A DNA stretch of 64,000 nt from NCBI GenBank assembly GCA_917880885.1, contig OU862913.1, forward strand, positions 25,429,286 through 25,493,285. Direction: 5' to 3'. The position numbers and the translations under genes are program-made. The notes under the pieces are model-generated. The model made no database searches. It worked only from the letters and a program-made list of their open reading frames with translations, and had not been told where the DNA came from. Source of the stretch: Limnephilus marmoratus. Its lineage: Eukaryota; Arthropoda; Insecta; Trichoptera; Limnephilidae. Positions 10,501 through 22,500 of the stretch are shown here, piece by piece. Numbering within the stretch: the stretch's first letter is position 1; each line of letters starts with the position of its first letter.

Positions 10501-13500
10501 CTGCACAACAGACGGCTACCAAATTAGAGGAACTTCAATTGGAATGTCTAAGACATCCACCGTACTCTCCGGACCTTGCCCCAACAGATTACCATTTTTT
10601 TCGAAATTTGGATAACTTCTTGCACGGGAAAAAATTCAACTCCGATGGGGCAGTCCAAACCGCCTTCAAAAATTTTATTGATTCCGGTCCGAATGGTTTT
10701 TTTAGTAAAGGGATCGATGAACTACTTATGAGATGGCAAAAGTGCATAGATAGCAATGTTACATACTTTGATTAAATAAATATATTATATTAAAAAAAAA
10801 TCGACTTTATGTTCCTCCCATACAAAACGCCAATTTCATATGTAAGGACCTAATATATCTCACTGTGTTTTTTGTATATGTTTTTATTTATAATCCTATA
10901 TCTAATACCATGAGGTACTACTGATGGTGACCTGATAGTCGATCTGCTGAAAATTGACCTCCCGGGAAAGGTTTTTAATGTAAAATTATAATTTTTTGTG
11001 CAATATTTACCAATTTCAAACGTAAAATAGCCTTCAAAAATACCTTTCATAATAAATTGGTATGAATATCAAACGAATTTACTTTAATATACACTGGTAA
11101 ACACAGTAAATAGACAAGTAGATTTTTCCTTGATGCATTTGAATGAAAATATGTTTTATACTTTTGTTATTGTGCGGTAAATCCTCTCTGCACATTCCTT
11201 CGGGGTATGCTTGTTGAAAAAGTATCGATATATCGATATTTTTAATTCAATATATCGATATTTTTCGCCGATATATTTTGATCCGATATATCGATACAAA
11301 ATATCCAATATCGAAAATGGTATCAAAAACGATATTTTTTAAAATTTATGTATTTAAAGTCACTAGAATCCAAAACCGTAAAGGAACGAACGGAAAAAAA
11401 GTAACTGTATTGGGTCATGACATCTGGCGGTTGAAATTTTAACTATTAATAGCTTACAAATCTATTGTCTTTGCATTAGTATTTGTGATCACCAATACTA
11501 TCTCATGTGTGTAGGTACATACATAGAAATGTATGCTATTTTTCGCCATTTTTTTCTAAGCCACTCCTATGTATTGGTTCCCAATTGTCTACGATTATTG
11601 ACTATACCTTGTTCCAAACACGAAGTCCTTTTTGACAGATTAATACACCAATAGAATGTTACTGAGACGCATACAAACTTTGCATGCGTCTCAGTTTACA
11701 TATAAGTTAGAAGACAGCTTTTTAGTTTTTGATATTTTTGTAATAATTATTACGTAATAATAATGAATAGTGATAAAAATACCTTCATTTTTGTTGAGAT
11801 TTTTGTACATTAAAAAAGCACATTGTGTACAAAAAATACTATTGATAATATTGAGCTGAATACACTAAAAATGTAAATCTCTTGAAAATTTGACCGATAT
11901 ATCGATATTTTTTCCTCGATATATCGACGTCGATATTGATATTTTAATAAATATCGATACTTCGATATATGGATATTTTTTTTCACTTTCGACATCCCTA
12001 TTCGGGGTAGCTTAGTTATGTTTTGTGTAATTAGGTATACCGTATTTTCCCTAAGCCGACTGCGTATTGTATATAAGTATGCCGGGGGGCCAATTGTCTG
12101 CGGATCAACTGTCATAGATTGGCTACTGATACTCTATTTGTTTCAGATAACATTTATCACAAGTTTTGCAACAAAAAATCCAAGGTATCGAGAAATTGTT
12201 ACTCCAGAATTGCTAAGTTATAAAGGTAATTTTAAATGATGCATTTTATGACAGAATATAAAAACAATATTGGAATTATTCAGATATAATAACTATAATA
12301 ATAACAAATACTCATTATTTAGCTCTGTTTTCTCTTCTTGCTCAAATATTCATTATTTAAAATTGTTTCTCCCTGCGTGTCCTTTCCCAATTGTCCCGTT
12401 CCCATTCCGCCTCCCCTTCCTCACCCGTTTCCTCTTTGACTCACGCATTCCCACTCCGCCTTCCTTCTCCCCACTCCCCTCCCCTGCTTCCCCCTTCCCG
12501 CAAACCTCCCTCCCGAGTTCCCCTCCCACTCCCGCATTTCATACATTCAGTCCCGGTACATTCAGTTTTCAAACAGCTCGCGTGCTACCTATTGCAATTT
12601 TTTTATACATATTTCATAATGCCAGAGCTCACCAGTGTATATATACATCGCTGGCATGCACACATCAAATCCCCAAAGTTTCATCGCAATCGGATGAACG
12701 CAATGCATAATTCATGATGAAAGAACTCACTTTTGTAAATAGAAACCATCGCGGGCATGCGCACATCAAATCCCCAAAGTTTCATCGCAATCGGATGAAT
12801 GGTTTAGCAACGCATAGACAACTCATATACTCACATACATATTCAAAAATCCAGAAGCAAACATATTTTGATTTTTATACATATAGAGATATGTATTGAA
12901 GAAGAAGAAGCACTACATTGATGAGTATAACCTGCAAAAGTTGAATAAGATATATTATTATAAAAATTGAATATTCAGTTAGACTTTTAGAAAACGTCAA
13001 TAGATGTCTCATGTAAATAAAATCAGCCGAGAGATCCTATATCTTTTGTGAGATCTCCTATCTTATTGTGTAATTTTCTATGGCTGTTATTTGCTTTTTC
13101 TATGGGTATCAGGACAGCTTCGCCAATTTGTGACAGAAAGATATAGAATCCCACGGCAAATAAGTTCATCTGAGACACTATCTAGGTTACAAACCAATTA
13201 TTTAGAACTTTTTGATCATTTAAAAAGGTAGCATCCAAAATATGAGAAAAATTAGTCGAAGATAATATTGTTAATTCTGAAATAATATGAAATTGATTAA
13301 CTAATGGACATCGGTCTATTTTTAGAATATACACTCCACTCGGCGCCATAACCCCGAGATATATTTAGATATATCGCTAACCCGACTTATGTTGAAATTT
13401 GAGGTTGGGTAAGGTGTTCGTACCGGTAAGACAAAAGATCGTGGGTTCGATTCCCAGTGATTTCTGCACAGGGGTCACAGATGTATGAATTTTATTTTCC

Positions 13501-16500
13501 AACCGTCTGGATCCAGTGAGAGGATGAAGATAGTGGCGAGTGGGGGGAGATGGGGTGGAGGAGGGTGGGGAAGTACCTGACTATTCAGGATCTTTAGAAC
13601 ATAGGCGTTGGGTAGAAATGCTATCCTTGTTATACCGGTATTTTTATGGAAGATGCTCCGAGGAACTAGCGTCATTGATCCCTTCGGCACCGGTGCGTAG
13701 TCGGGAAACACGCCAAACGTGTGCCCAACATTTGTACACGGTTGACATTTGTCACATGAGAACGGGTCGCTTCTTCGACTCCTTCTTTTGTTCAACAGCT
13801 CGGCTGTGGAACGATTTGCCGGCCTCTGTTTTTCCTCCTTCCTACAACATGTGTCTCTTCAAGACCAATGTTCATTCCTTCCTCTCCTCAAAAAGACCCT
13901 CTATACAGCATCTCAGATGACATAGGCCATGAGGGAAATTATTTTCGTCAGGACCTCCTGTGTGGAGTTATGTAAAAAAAATATTTAAAAAAAAATTCAG
14001 ATCTGGACACCAAACACAGCTAAAGCCTTTTCAAATGGTGGTCTCACACCAGGGTTATACACTAGGTTAGGCTAGTTTTAGGTAAGGTAAGGTTAAGATT
14101 GTTAATTTTTTTGTTATTTTCCTCCATCATTCTTCAATGTTCTGTTTTTCACCGCTATTTTTTGTCACTCTTAATTTTTGTCACTGTTATTTTTTGTCAC
14201 TGTTATTTTTTGTCATCGTTATATTTTGTCACTGTTATTTCTTGTCGCTGTTATTTTTGTCACTGTTATTTTTTGTCACTGTTATTTCTTGTCACTGTTC
14301 TATTTTTTCATGAAGCAACAATGTACTTGCAGACAGTTCTCTTGTGAACTTTGACATGAGTAAGCAGTCCACTCTGCAGCTCATGAAGGAGCAAAACGGC
14401 TGGATGAGTCGGATGATCGAGGGTCTGTTCCGGAGCCAAGGAGTCGGGCAGCTCTTCAGCAACAGGACGGAGCACTTTGATCTGGTGATCGTGGAGTTTT
14501 TTATGAACGATCTTCTACTGGGGTGAGAAAATGGCTTAATACTAGTAGGGTCTATTTAGGAGGCGGGTATGGGTACCGCCACCCCGGGAACCATTTATTA
14601 GATCACGAACAACGCTGACATAAGACACCAAAAGTGGTTTGCTACTTTTGGTAACTTAACATAGGTTTAAAATTTAAAAAGTTCATTTCCTTGGGCATGC
14701 AGAGCGAATGAACGAGGAAAGGAGAGTAAGGAGAATATATGACGCAAATGTGAATGGCAGAAGAAGTCGGGGTCGCCCGAGAAAGACATGGCACGACCAA
14801 GTGAATCAGATACTTGAGTCGGGCCATGTCAAGAGTCAGAATAAGAGTATGTATGAGACGATGTATGAATGTGAAAGAGGCAAGGAGTGTGTGCCAAGAC
14901 CGGGTTGTTTGGCGGTCTGTCCTCTCTGCCTACCCCTGCGGAGAAACGGCGTGATGGTTAGTTAGTTAACATAGGTGCCCAGGTTTATGGAGGTGATCAA
15001 TCACTGTGTGGCGGGCCGGATCGGGAGAGACTAGGATGAGGGAGACCTAACCTAGTCCTCTCCAAGCGGAAACTATCGACCCATCTCCATTCACCGCAGT
15101 GGGAGAGATGGATTCATACATGAACACATTGAACCCCAGATTCCTACCCATCGCTTATACCATTTTCCTTCACAGAACTTCCTCTCCTTTCTCTTAAACG
15201 ACAATCTACATAGCATCCCCAAATATGATAAAGGCATGGACATATGAATATATCTGGACCTGCCCTAAGTGATAAAAGCGTATTATTTCCCCCTCCCCAT
15301 AACGGTTCCATGGAGCCGCCTCGGCTTATGAGACCCTCGCTTGAATCTAAAAAATGTGACGTCATCATTCTTGTCCTGACCAGCGCCGAGCTCACATCAT
15401 ACATTTTACGAAATAACACGCCAAAAATGAGAGCTTGTGCTATACATGCTATACCCTAAAATATGTGGATACAGCGAATGTGGGCGGTATTCTAGTGAGC
15501 TCGTCGCTGGTTACAGGGGTAAGTAAATTATGAAACATTTGTAAAAGTGTCTTAACTAAATACGGCAACAAAATATTCCTCTGTGAAAATCGGCGAACTT
15601 TACTTGGCCGCATTTGGCTTTCGCAAATATGTTAATAACGTGGCGAGCAATTCGCGCTCCCATGTAAAAAGGTCTATTCATTCAAAAGCAGATTTTGATT
15701 TTAAGAACTAAATGGTGATATTATAATGCGAGATGCCTATATACTGTCAGATAGATTTTTTAACGAATCACAGTCATCTTTCCCCTCTTCGCCCCCCATA
15801 GTTTGGTTTTACCCCTTATCTGTATCTTCTCATATATTATATTTGGATGTCTATGGATAAAGGTTTTTTTTTTAAAAAAAATTCTCAGGGCCTCCTGTGT
15901 GGAGCTATCGTTAAAAATTATGAGTAATAAGTTTTTTAACATTGTGATGGAGAGATTTGTATAATAATAAGACATTATGACTGAGGAGTAAGGCTTTCGA
16001 TTAGCAATCCAAAGGTCGCAGGTTCAAAACCCGGCATGCGCAAATGAATTTTATTTAACAATTATTATAAGCAATAATTGTCAACCTGAAACACCCATTT
16101 ACATTGAAAAATCTTCCGAGAAAAGATACTTGCCGCCAACGGGACTTGAACCCGTGTCCTTCCGATTGCCGGTCGAATGCTCTGACCACTGAGCTATGGG
16201 GGCTTATCAAATACCCGCCAAATAATTCAATATATACTAGTGTTTCATTCAACAATTACTGCTTATTATATTTTTTCCACCTGAAAACAACCAACTTTAT
16301 TTTTGCGAGAGAAACACTGTTAGTGCTAAATCCCTCTTGGTTGTTTTCAGGTGGAAAAAATATAATAAGCAGTAATTGTTGAATGAAACACTAGTATATA
16401 TTGAATTATTTGGCGGGTATTTGATAAGCCCCCATAGCTCAGTGGTCAGAGCATTCGACCGGCAATCGGAAGGACACGGGTTCAAGTCCCGTTGGCGGCA

Positions 16501-19500
16501 AGTATCTTTTCTCGGAAGATTTTTCAATGTAAATGGGTGTTTCAGGTTGACAATTATTGCTTATAATTGTTACCCTTTGTGCTATGCATAAAAATCTTGT
16601 CTAAACGTTACTTTATAAATTAAAAAATAATAATGAATTTTACATGATAAATTTGTGTTATTTCACATTTTATTCATTTTAAATAATATATAGCATATTT
16701 GCAGCATGTTCCAGAGTGGAAGAGACTCTCAGTCCTGGTGTAAGGCCACCATTAAAAATTGAAACGTTGTTTAAAATGGCTTTAGCTGTGTTTAGTGACC
16801 AGATCTGAATAGCCAGGTACATCCCACCTTCCCCTTTCCCATCTCCGTCTCCTTCCTTTCCCACTACCTTCAGCCTCACAACATACCCCAATTGGGGGTG
16901 CCATAGCTTCTCTCGCTTCAGACGAGAGCAGGTGGACTCTTGTGCAGTATATGTTCACATCAGTGTGTGCAATTCACAGGCGGTATAAGTGAAACCTTCA
17001 GAAAACTAAAGTAAGACAAGAGTCGGGAGGCTACGAAGCACCGCACAAAGAGGAGACCGATTATACTATCTCATTCTTCATAGGCTAACTTCAGGTTCTC
17101 TGGGGGGGGGGGAGCTCAACTGTCACAGAATCAATAATTCAATTAAAAATATATTATTGAAGAAGAAAACAATAATAATCTAAACGAAAGTATGTAAGAG
17201 AACAAGACACAGAAAACAGAAAAAGGACAATGGTCGCAACTGGGACTCGAACCCAGACCTCTCGTCTAACCGGGACGTGCGCGTTAACCAATTTCGCTAT
17301 TGCTCCCTTCTGTCAAGCCGTCATAATAGTCAATCACATATTTCAAATTTATTAATTATCAACTAATTATTTTTCCGTATTGGCAACTACCTTTTTTATT
17401 GGAAACAATCATTCTAAGAATTGGTTTGTATCCTGGATAATATGGAAAAATAATTAGTCGAAGATAATATTGTTAATTCTAAAATTTTAAATATGACAAA
17501 TATGACAGTTTGATAGAAGATGGCAATAGTGAAATTGGTTAATGCGCACGTCTCGGTTAGACGAGGGGTCTGGATTAGAGTCTCAGTTACGACCATTGTC
17601 TTTTTCTGTTTTTCTGTGTCTTGTTCTCTTTCATATTCTCATTTGGATTATTGTTGTTATCTTCTTCTTCAATGATACATTACATTGATGGGAATAACCT
17701 TCAAAATTAGTAAAAAGAAAGTTTTTCTTATAAAAAAATTTAATATGTTTTCAGATTAGGTGTGAAGTATGGTTGTCCCGTGGTGGCGGTGAGTCCCTTG
17801 CCGCTGAGCAGCTGGCTAGCCGCTCTCACCGGCAGCCCCCAGCGCTGGGGCTCCAGCCCCAACATCCTCCTTCCGTACACAGCGCGCATGAGTTTCGCGC
17901 AGAAGACCCAAAACCTGCTTGCCAATATCTATCAGGGACTGGTGGGTTTGTGAGTAACGTTATTATAATCATGATCATTATCATCATTACATAGTATAAA
18001 ATGAAGTCGCTCAAAATGTATGTGCGCGTTAATCTTTTAAACTACGCAACGGATTTTCATACGGTTTTCACCAATAGATAGAGTGATTGAAGAGGAATGT
18101 TTATATGTGTAATACATGTAAATTATATTAGAGAAAAGCCGAGAAATTAAAAGAAAACATATTTTTGTGAGATTTAAAATGGCTGGCGTGCCGTACTATA
18201 GTCACTTTTGAAATTCGTTCTACGGAAGAAATTGGAAAATAGATGTCCTAGAGTAAGTAGTAATTTGATTTGAATTATTTTATTTGATGAAGTCGCTCAA
18301 AACGTATGTGCGCATAGTTCTTTTAAACTAAGCAAAGGATATTCATGCGGTTTTCACCAATAGATAGAGTGATTCAAGAGGAAGGTTTATATGTATAAAA
18401 ACATGCTTATTATAGTAGAGAAAAGTCGAGAAATTCAAATATTCAATTCAGGCAGCAGGCAGCGGACAGCTGGCAAGCGGGTGGTGTGGATATTGTAAAG
18501 GTTGGGTAATGGCGTTGTGTTTCGTTAGCCACAGAAACGTGTGGCCGGGTCTGCTAGTAATCAGGTCTGCGATTTGTTTTTTTAGTTTATTTGTTGGTGA
18601 ATAATCAGCAGGTTGTTTCAAAGAATGTGGCATGCAGTTATATAGTTTGATGGAATAGTAGTTAAAGGATCTTTGACCGTGGCTCGTGTGCTTTAGCGGG
18701 ATGTTCAGTGTTAGGTTTGTTGAAGACCAGTTTGTCGCTCGTAGAATAGTTAAGTAATCTAGGATTAATAAGTTATTTATTTATTCCAGGCTGTATATCT
18801 TGCCGGTTCAGAAGCGTCTGTACGAGGTGCTGTTGCCCGAAGAAGCGGGGAAGGTGCCGTACTCCGCCCTGAGGAGTCGCATCTCTGTGGTGCTGCTGAA
18901 CTCGCACCCTAGTCTGGAGGCAGCCCGCCCACTGCCACCAAATCTGGTGGAAGTTGGAGGGTTCCATGTCGGAGCAGATGAGCCACTGCCTGAAGTAAGA
19001 CATGATAGACAGAAGTCACTTTCATCAAAACCCAAGATATTACATCTTCTATTACTCCTCTTTCCGCACTTGAAGTGAAATGTCACAAAACTGCGCTATA
19101 TAAATAAAATGTTATTATTATTTCCATCATCCAGTTGGTTAATCAGACATCTCAAAATATTACGTTTTGAGATAATGATTTTTATTTATTTATTTATTGA
19201 CGCCCTATTGGGCTTTTACACATAAAATACAAATTTCATTTATAACAGCAGTATAACACAAAATAAAAAAAGAATACTGTTTCATAACGCTTATGGATTT
19301 CATTCGTTTTGTGCTCCGATTATCATACGAGATCGGAGGGATCCAGACTTTGGAATTCCGCACAATAAGGGTGCCTAACTACATGGAAAACAAGTGTCAA
19401 GCGCTTTATCGTGAGTCCGTTGCTAACCACCGATCGTATCGTGACATTTCGCACCACGCCGAAGTGTTATTCATCATATCGTCACATAAAGTGTAAATCC

Positions 19501-22500
19501 TACCGTATTCTTTCGTATACTTTGTGTGAACTCGTGACTCAAACTTTACCGAAGTTCTAACAATCAAATAGAACAATCTCGAACGCTTATGGACATCTAT
19601 GACTGTCACCAAGCCAGAAGACAACTACCGTGAGTACCACTTAATTGTGATATACCTTTCTTGTTTGGTGGTTGGGCATAACTTATCGAAATCCATAAGC
19701 GTCTTAGCAAGAGTAGCCACAAGGTTACCCTCATCCCCATGCCCCGTGCATGATCAAATACAAAATATACAAATAAAGCATTTTTTTAAATATTTTTTTT
19801 GGTAACTATGTTTTTTATTTTTTTTGCTTTGTCGAAACCGGTAGCAGAAAATTCAAAAAATTTAAGTAACAAACATACATCTACACTAATATATAAATGC
19901 GAAAGTGCGCGAGTTTGTTTGTTGCACTTTCACGCCTAAACCACTAAACTGATTTTAAAAATTCTTTCACCAATAGAAAGCTACATTATATGCGAGTAAC
20001 ATAGGCTATATATAATGGGTAGGTCTGGCGTTAAGAAAATATAAATATTTTATTTATTATATGTTTATTGTCCCTTACAAATGTGAGTTATGACGAAAAG
20101 CAAAACAAATCGTTGTCTTGGTAACTATGTTGAACAATTTGCGGGAAATTTTATTTAGGAGTCGTAGTTAATATTTCATAAATAAAAATGATTCTTCAAA
20201 ATGTTTGCACGTGCATAACTTCCGAACGACTGCACCAAATTGTTTTTTTTTTTCAAGGTTTGTATAAAACTACTGGTGAGCTCTGGCATCATGAAATTTG
20301 TATAAAAAAATTGCAATAGGTAGCATGCGAGCTGTTTGAAAACTGAATGTACTGGGAATGAATGCATGGAATGCGGGAGGGGGAGGGGAATCCGGGAAGG
20401 GGGAGTGGAAACTGAGAGGGGGGGGGGAACTTGGCAGGGGGGTTTGTGGGACCGGGAAGGGGGGAAGTGGAGTGGCGAGAGGGGAGGTGGAGGAGGCGGA
20501 GTGGGAATGCGAGAGGGAAGGGGTCGCAGGAGAGGAAGGGAAGGCGGAAGGGGAACAGGACGATTCGGAAAGGACACGCAGGGAGAAACAATTTATTTAT
20601 TAAATGGCATAGCAACGCATGCCGGGTACCAGCTGGTAGAAAATAAAAACTTTTCAAAACAAAATATCTAGAAATTGTTACGTAGTTATGCCTAAGAAAT
20701 ACAAAAAAAAGGGTTTTTACTAAATAAAATGCCTGTTTTATTTTTTAGCATATTTTGTATGGTGACCGGACAACTCGTCGGAATCGTCCAACTTCAGCAA
20801 CTACTTTGAAAAGTCATTAAAAGTGGTTATAAAGGTTACGTTAAGTTAGGTTATGGGTTTTTCATGGCTTTTAATGAGTTTTCAAAGAGGTGTTGAAATT
20901 ACATGATTCTGAGTTGTCATAGAACCATTTTGTATATACTACAATCCGCAACTTTTACTAATTAGATACTTGCCAAGTTTTTGTGTTGGTGGAGATTTTT
21001 ACCAGAATACTATATTAGAATACGGCCGGCGTGGTTGAGTGGTAAGGCTCTTGACTCGCAATCCGAAGGTCGCGGGATCGAAAACCGGCGTGGGAAATAA
21101 ATTTTATTTGATTAATTTGTGTTACTTCACAATTAACCCCTCAGAAAATCGCCAATATGCACTTTAAATGTCTTAAACGAAATGACATTTTACGAAAACT
21201 TTGTGTTATTACCGCTCCACAATTAATGCTCTATAAATGAAACATTTCTGAACGTAGCCGAATAGTAATAACTGTTTTAGACAGGTTACAAAATAAGCTT
21301 TCGAATTATTATATTACAAATAAATATTAATATTTGTAAATATTAAAAATTAGAATGCAAACAATGAAAATATTAAAAACGTTTTTATGTAAAAACGGTA
21401 CTTAAATCACAGATTATGTAAACAACAATACTTATTCTATTGTATAAATGTGTAATAAACACTTTTGTAATCTCACTTTTTTATCATTTCATATAAAAAT
21501 ATTTATTAAAAATTAACAATGTCGGGAGCAGGCGACCCGCCCGTAGGAAATTTGGCGGGATAAATTATGTGTCAGATTGCGCGTCTGACAGAATGTTCTT
21601 TTTATCTATTTCTATGGACAACTTGAATAGAGATGTGCAGCGTGATTCACTATCGACATTTCACTTTTTATTTTACGGATGTAACTAAAACAATAACGGA
21701 GTTATAACGGTTTCTATGGAGACACACGCGCTGACGTGTAAACACGCTTATTGTACTTGACTGCTGTCGTATTTTTAACGCATATATATGCTTACGTTGC
21801 GGAGGGGTTAAATAATATGTAAAATAATATGTAGTATATTTGCAGCACGTTTCAGAGTGGAAGATACTGTCAATATCACCCTGGTGTAAGACCACCATTC
21901 AGAATTGTAACGTTGCTTGAAATGGCTTTAGCCGTGTTTGATGACCTGAATAGCCTCACCTTCCTCTTCACCGTCTCTTTCCCCTCCCCACTACCATCAG
22001 CTTCATAATATATCTCGAATGGGAATGCTATAGTCTCACTGGCTCCAGATGGGATCAGCTGGGACTCTTGTGAGTTATTCACCTAAAAAAATAAATTATG
22101 ATTTCAGGATCTTCAACAAATAATGGATTCTGCCACCCACGGCGTGATCTTCTTCAGCATGGGCAGCAATCTCAACAGCTCCTCGATGTCCCTCAGCATC
22201 AGGAAGGACATCCTGCAGACCCTGGGATCCCTGAAGCAGCTGGTGCTGTGGAAACTGGAGATGGAAGTGGAGTCTGTACCGGATAATATGATAGTCAGAG
22301 GATGGCTGCCACAACTCGCAGTTCTCGGTAAATTTTTTAAACCCAACTCTTTTTAATGCCACTATTCAAAAGACTTAATATTAGGATTCTAATAAGGGTT
22401 CCCGATTCTAAGGACAAGTTGCTTAAAATATTTGAACAATTATTAAATTTTTTAAGTTCATTTTTATGTTTTGTGTAAGTTCTATTCAAGTTCTGTCATT

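Larger units (their letters stand above)
16054..16632. mobile_element. Fold-back element carrying two inverted tRNA-like genes (locus 2)
   Basis: Arms 16055-16293 and 16338-16572 are inverted copies, nearly identical over about 235 bp, with a 44-bp spacer. Each arm holds the same 72-nt tRNA-like gene pointing outward. About 60 bp of AT-rich sequence (16573-16632) follows the right arm. The whole is flanked by an 11-bp duplication AATGAATTTTA (16043-16053, 16633-16643), and its removal restores the host SINE. No protein is encoded; the open frames on the arms are mirror images through the tRNA. Confidence 0.9.
15975..16955 (+). mobile_element. SINE-A copy split by the tRNA fold-back element
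   Basis: tRNA-like head at 15975-16040 (GCAATCCAAAGGTCGCAGG). The body resumes at 16644 (TTTGTGTTATTTCACA ... ATATTTGCAGCATGTTCCAG ... CCCCAATTGG). 16054-16632 is a later insertion. Confidence 0.85.

Noticed and set aside
12270..12717. Proline/serine-rich open frames (also 20176-20657 and 45884-46274)
   Set aside because: They come from the pyrimidine/purine-rich tract of the Helitron-like family and recur in each copy on whichever strand is open.
16055..16591. Open frames repeated on both strands (HSSVVRAFDRQSEGHGFKSR)
   Set aside because: They are translations through the tRNA-like gene in each hairpin arm.
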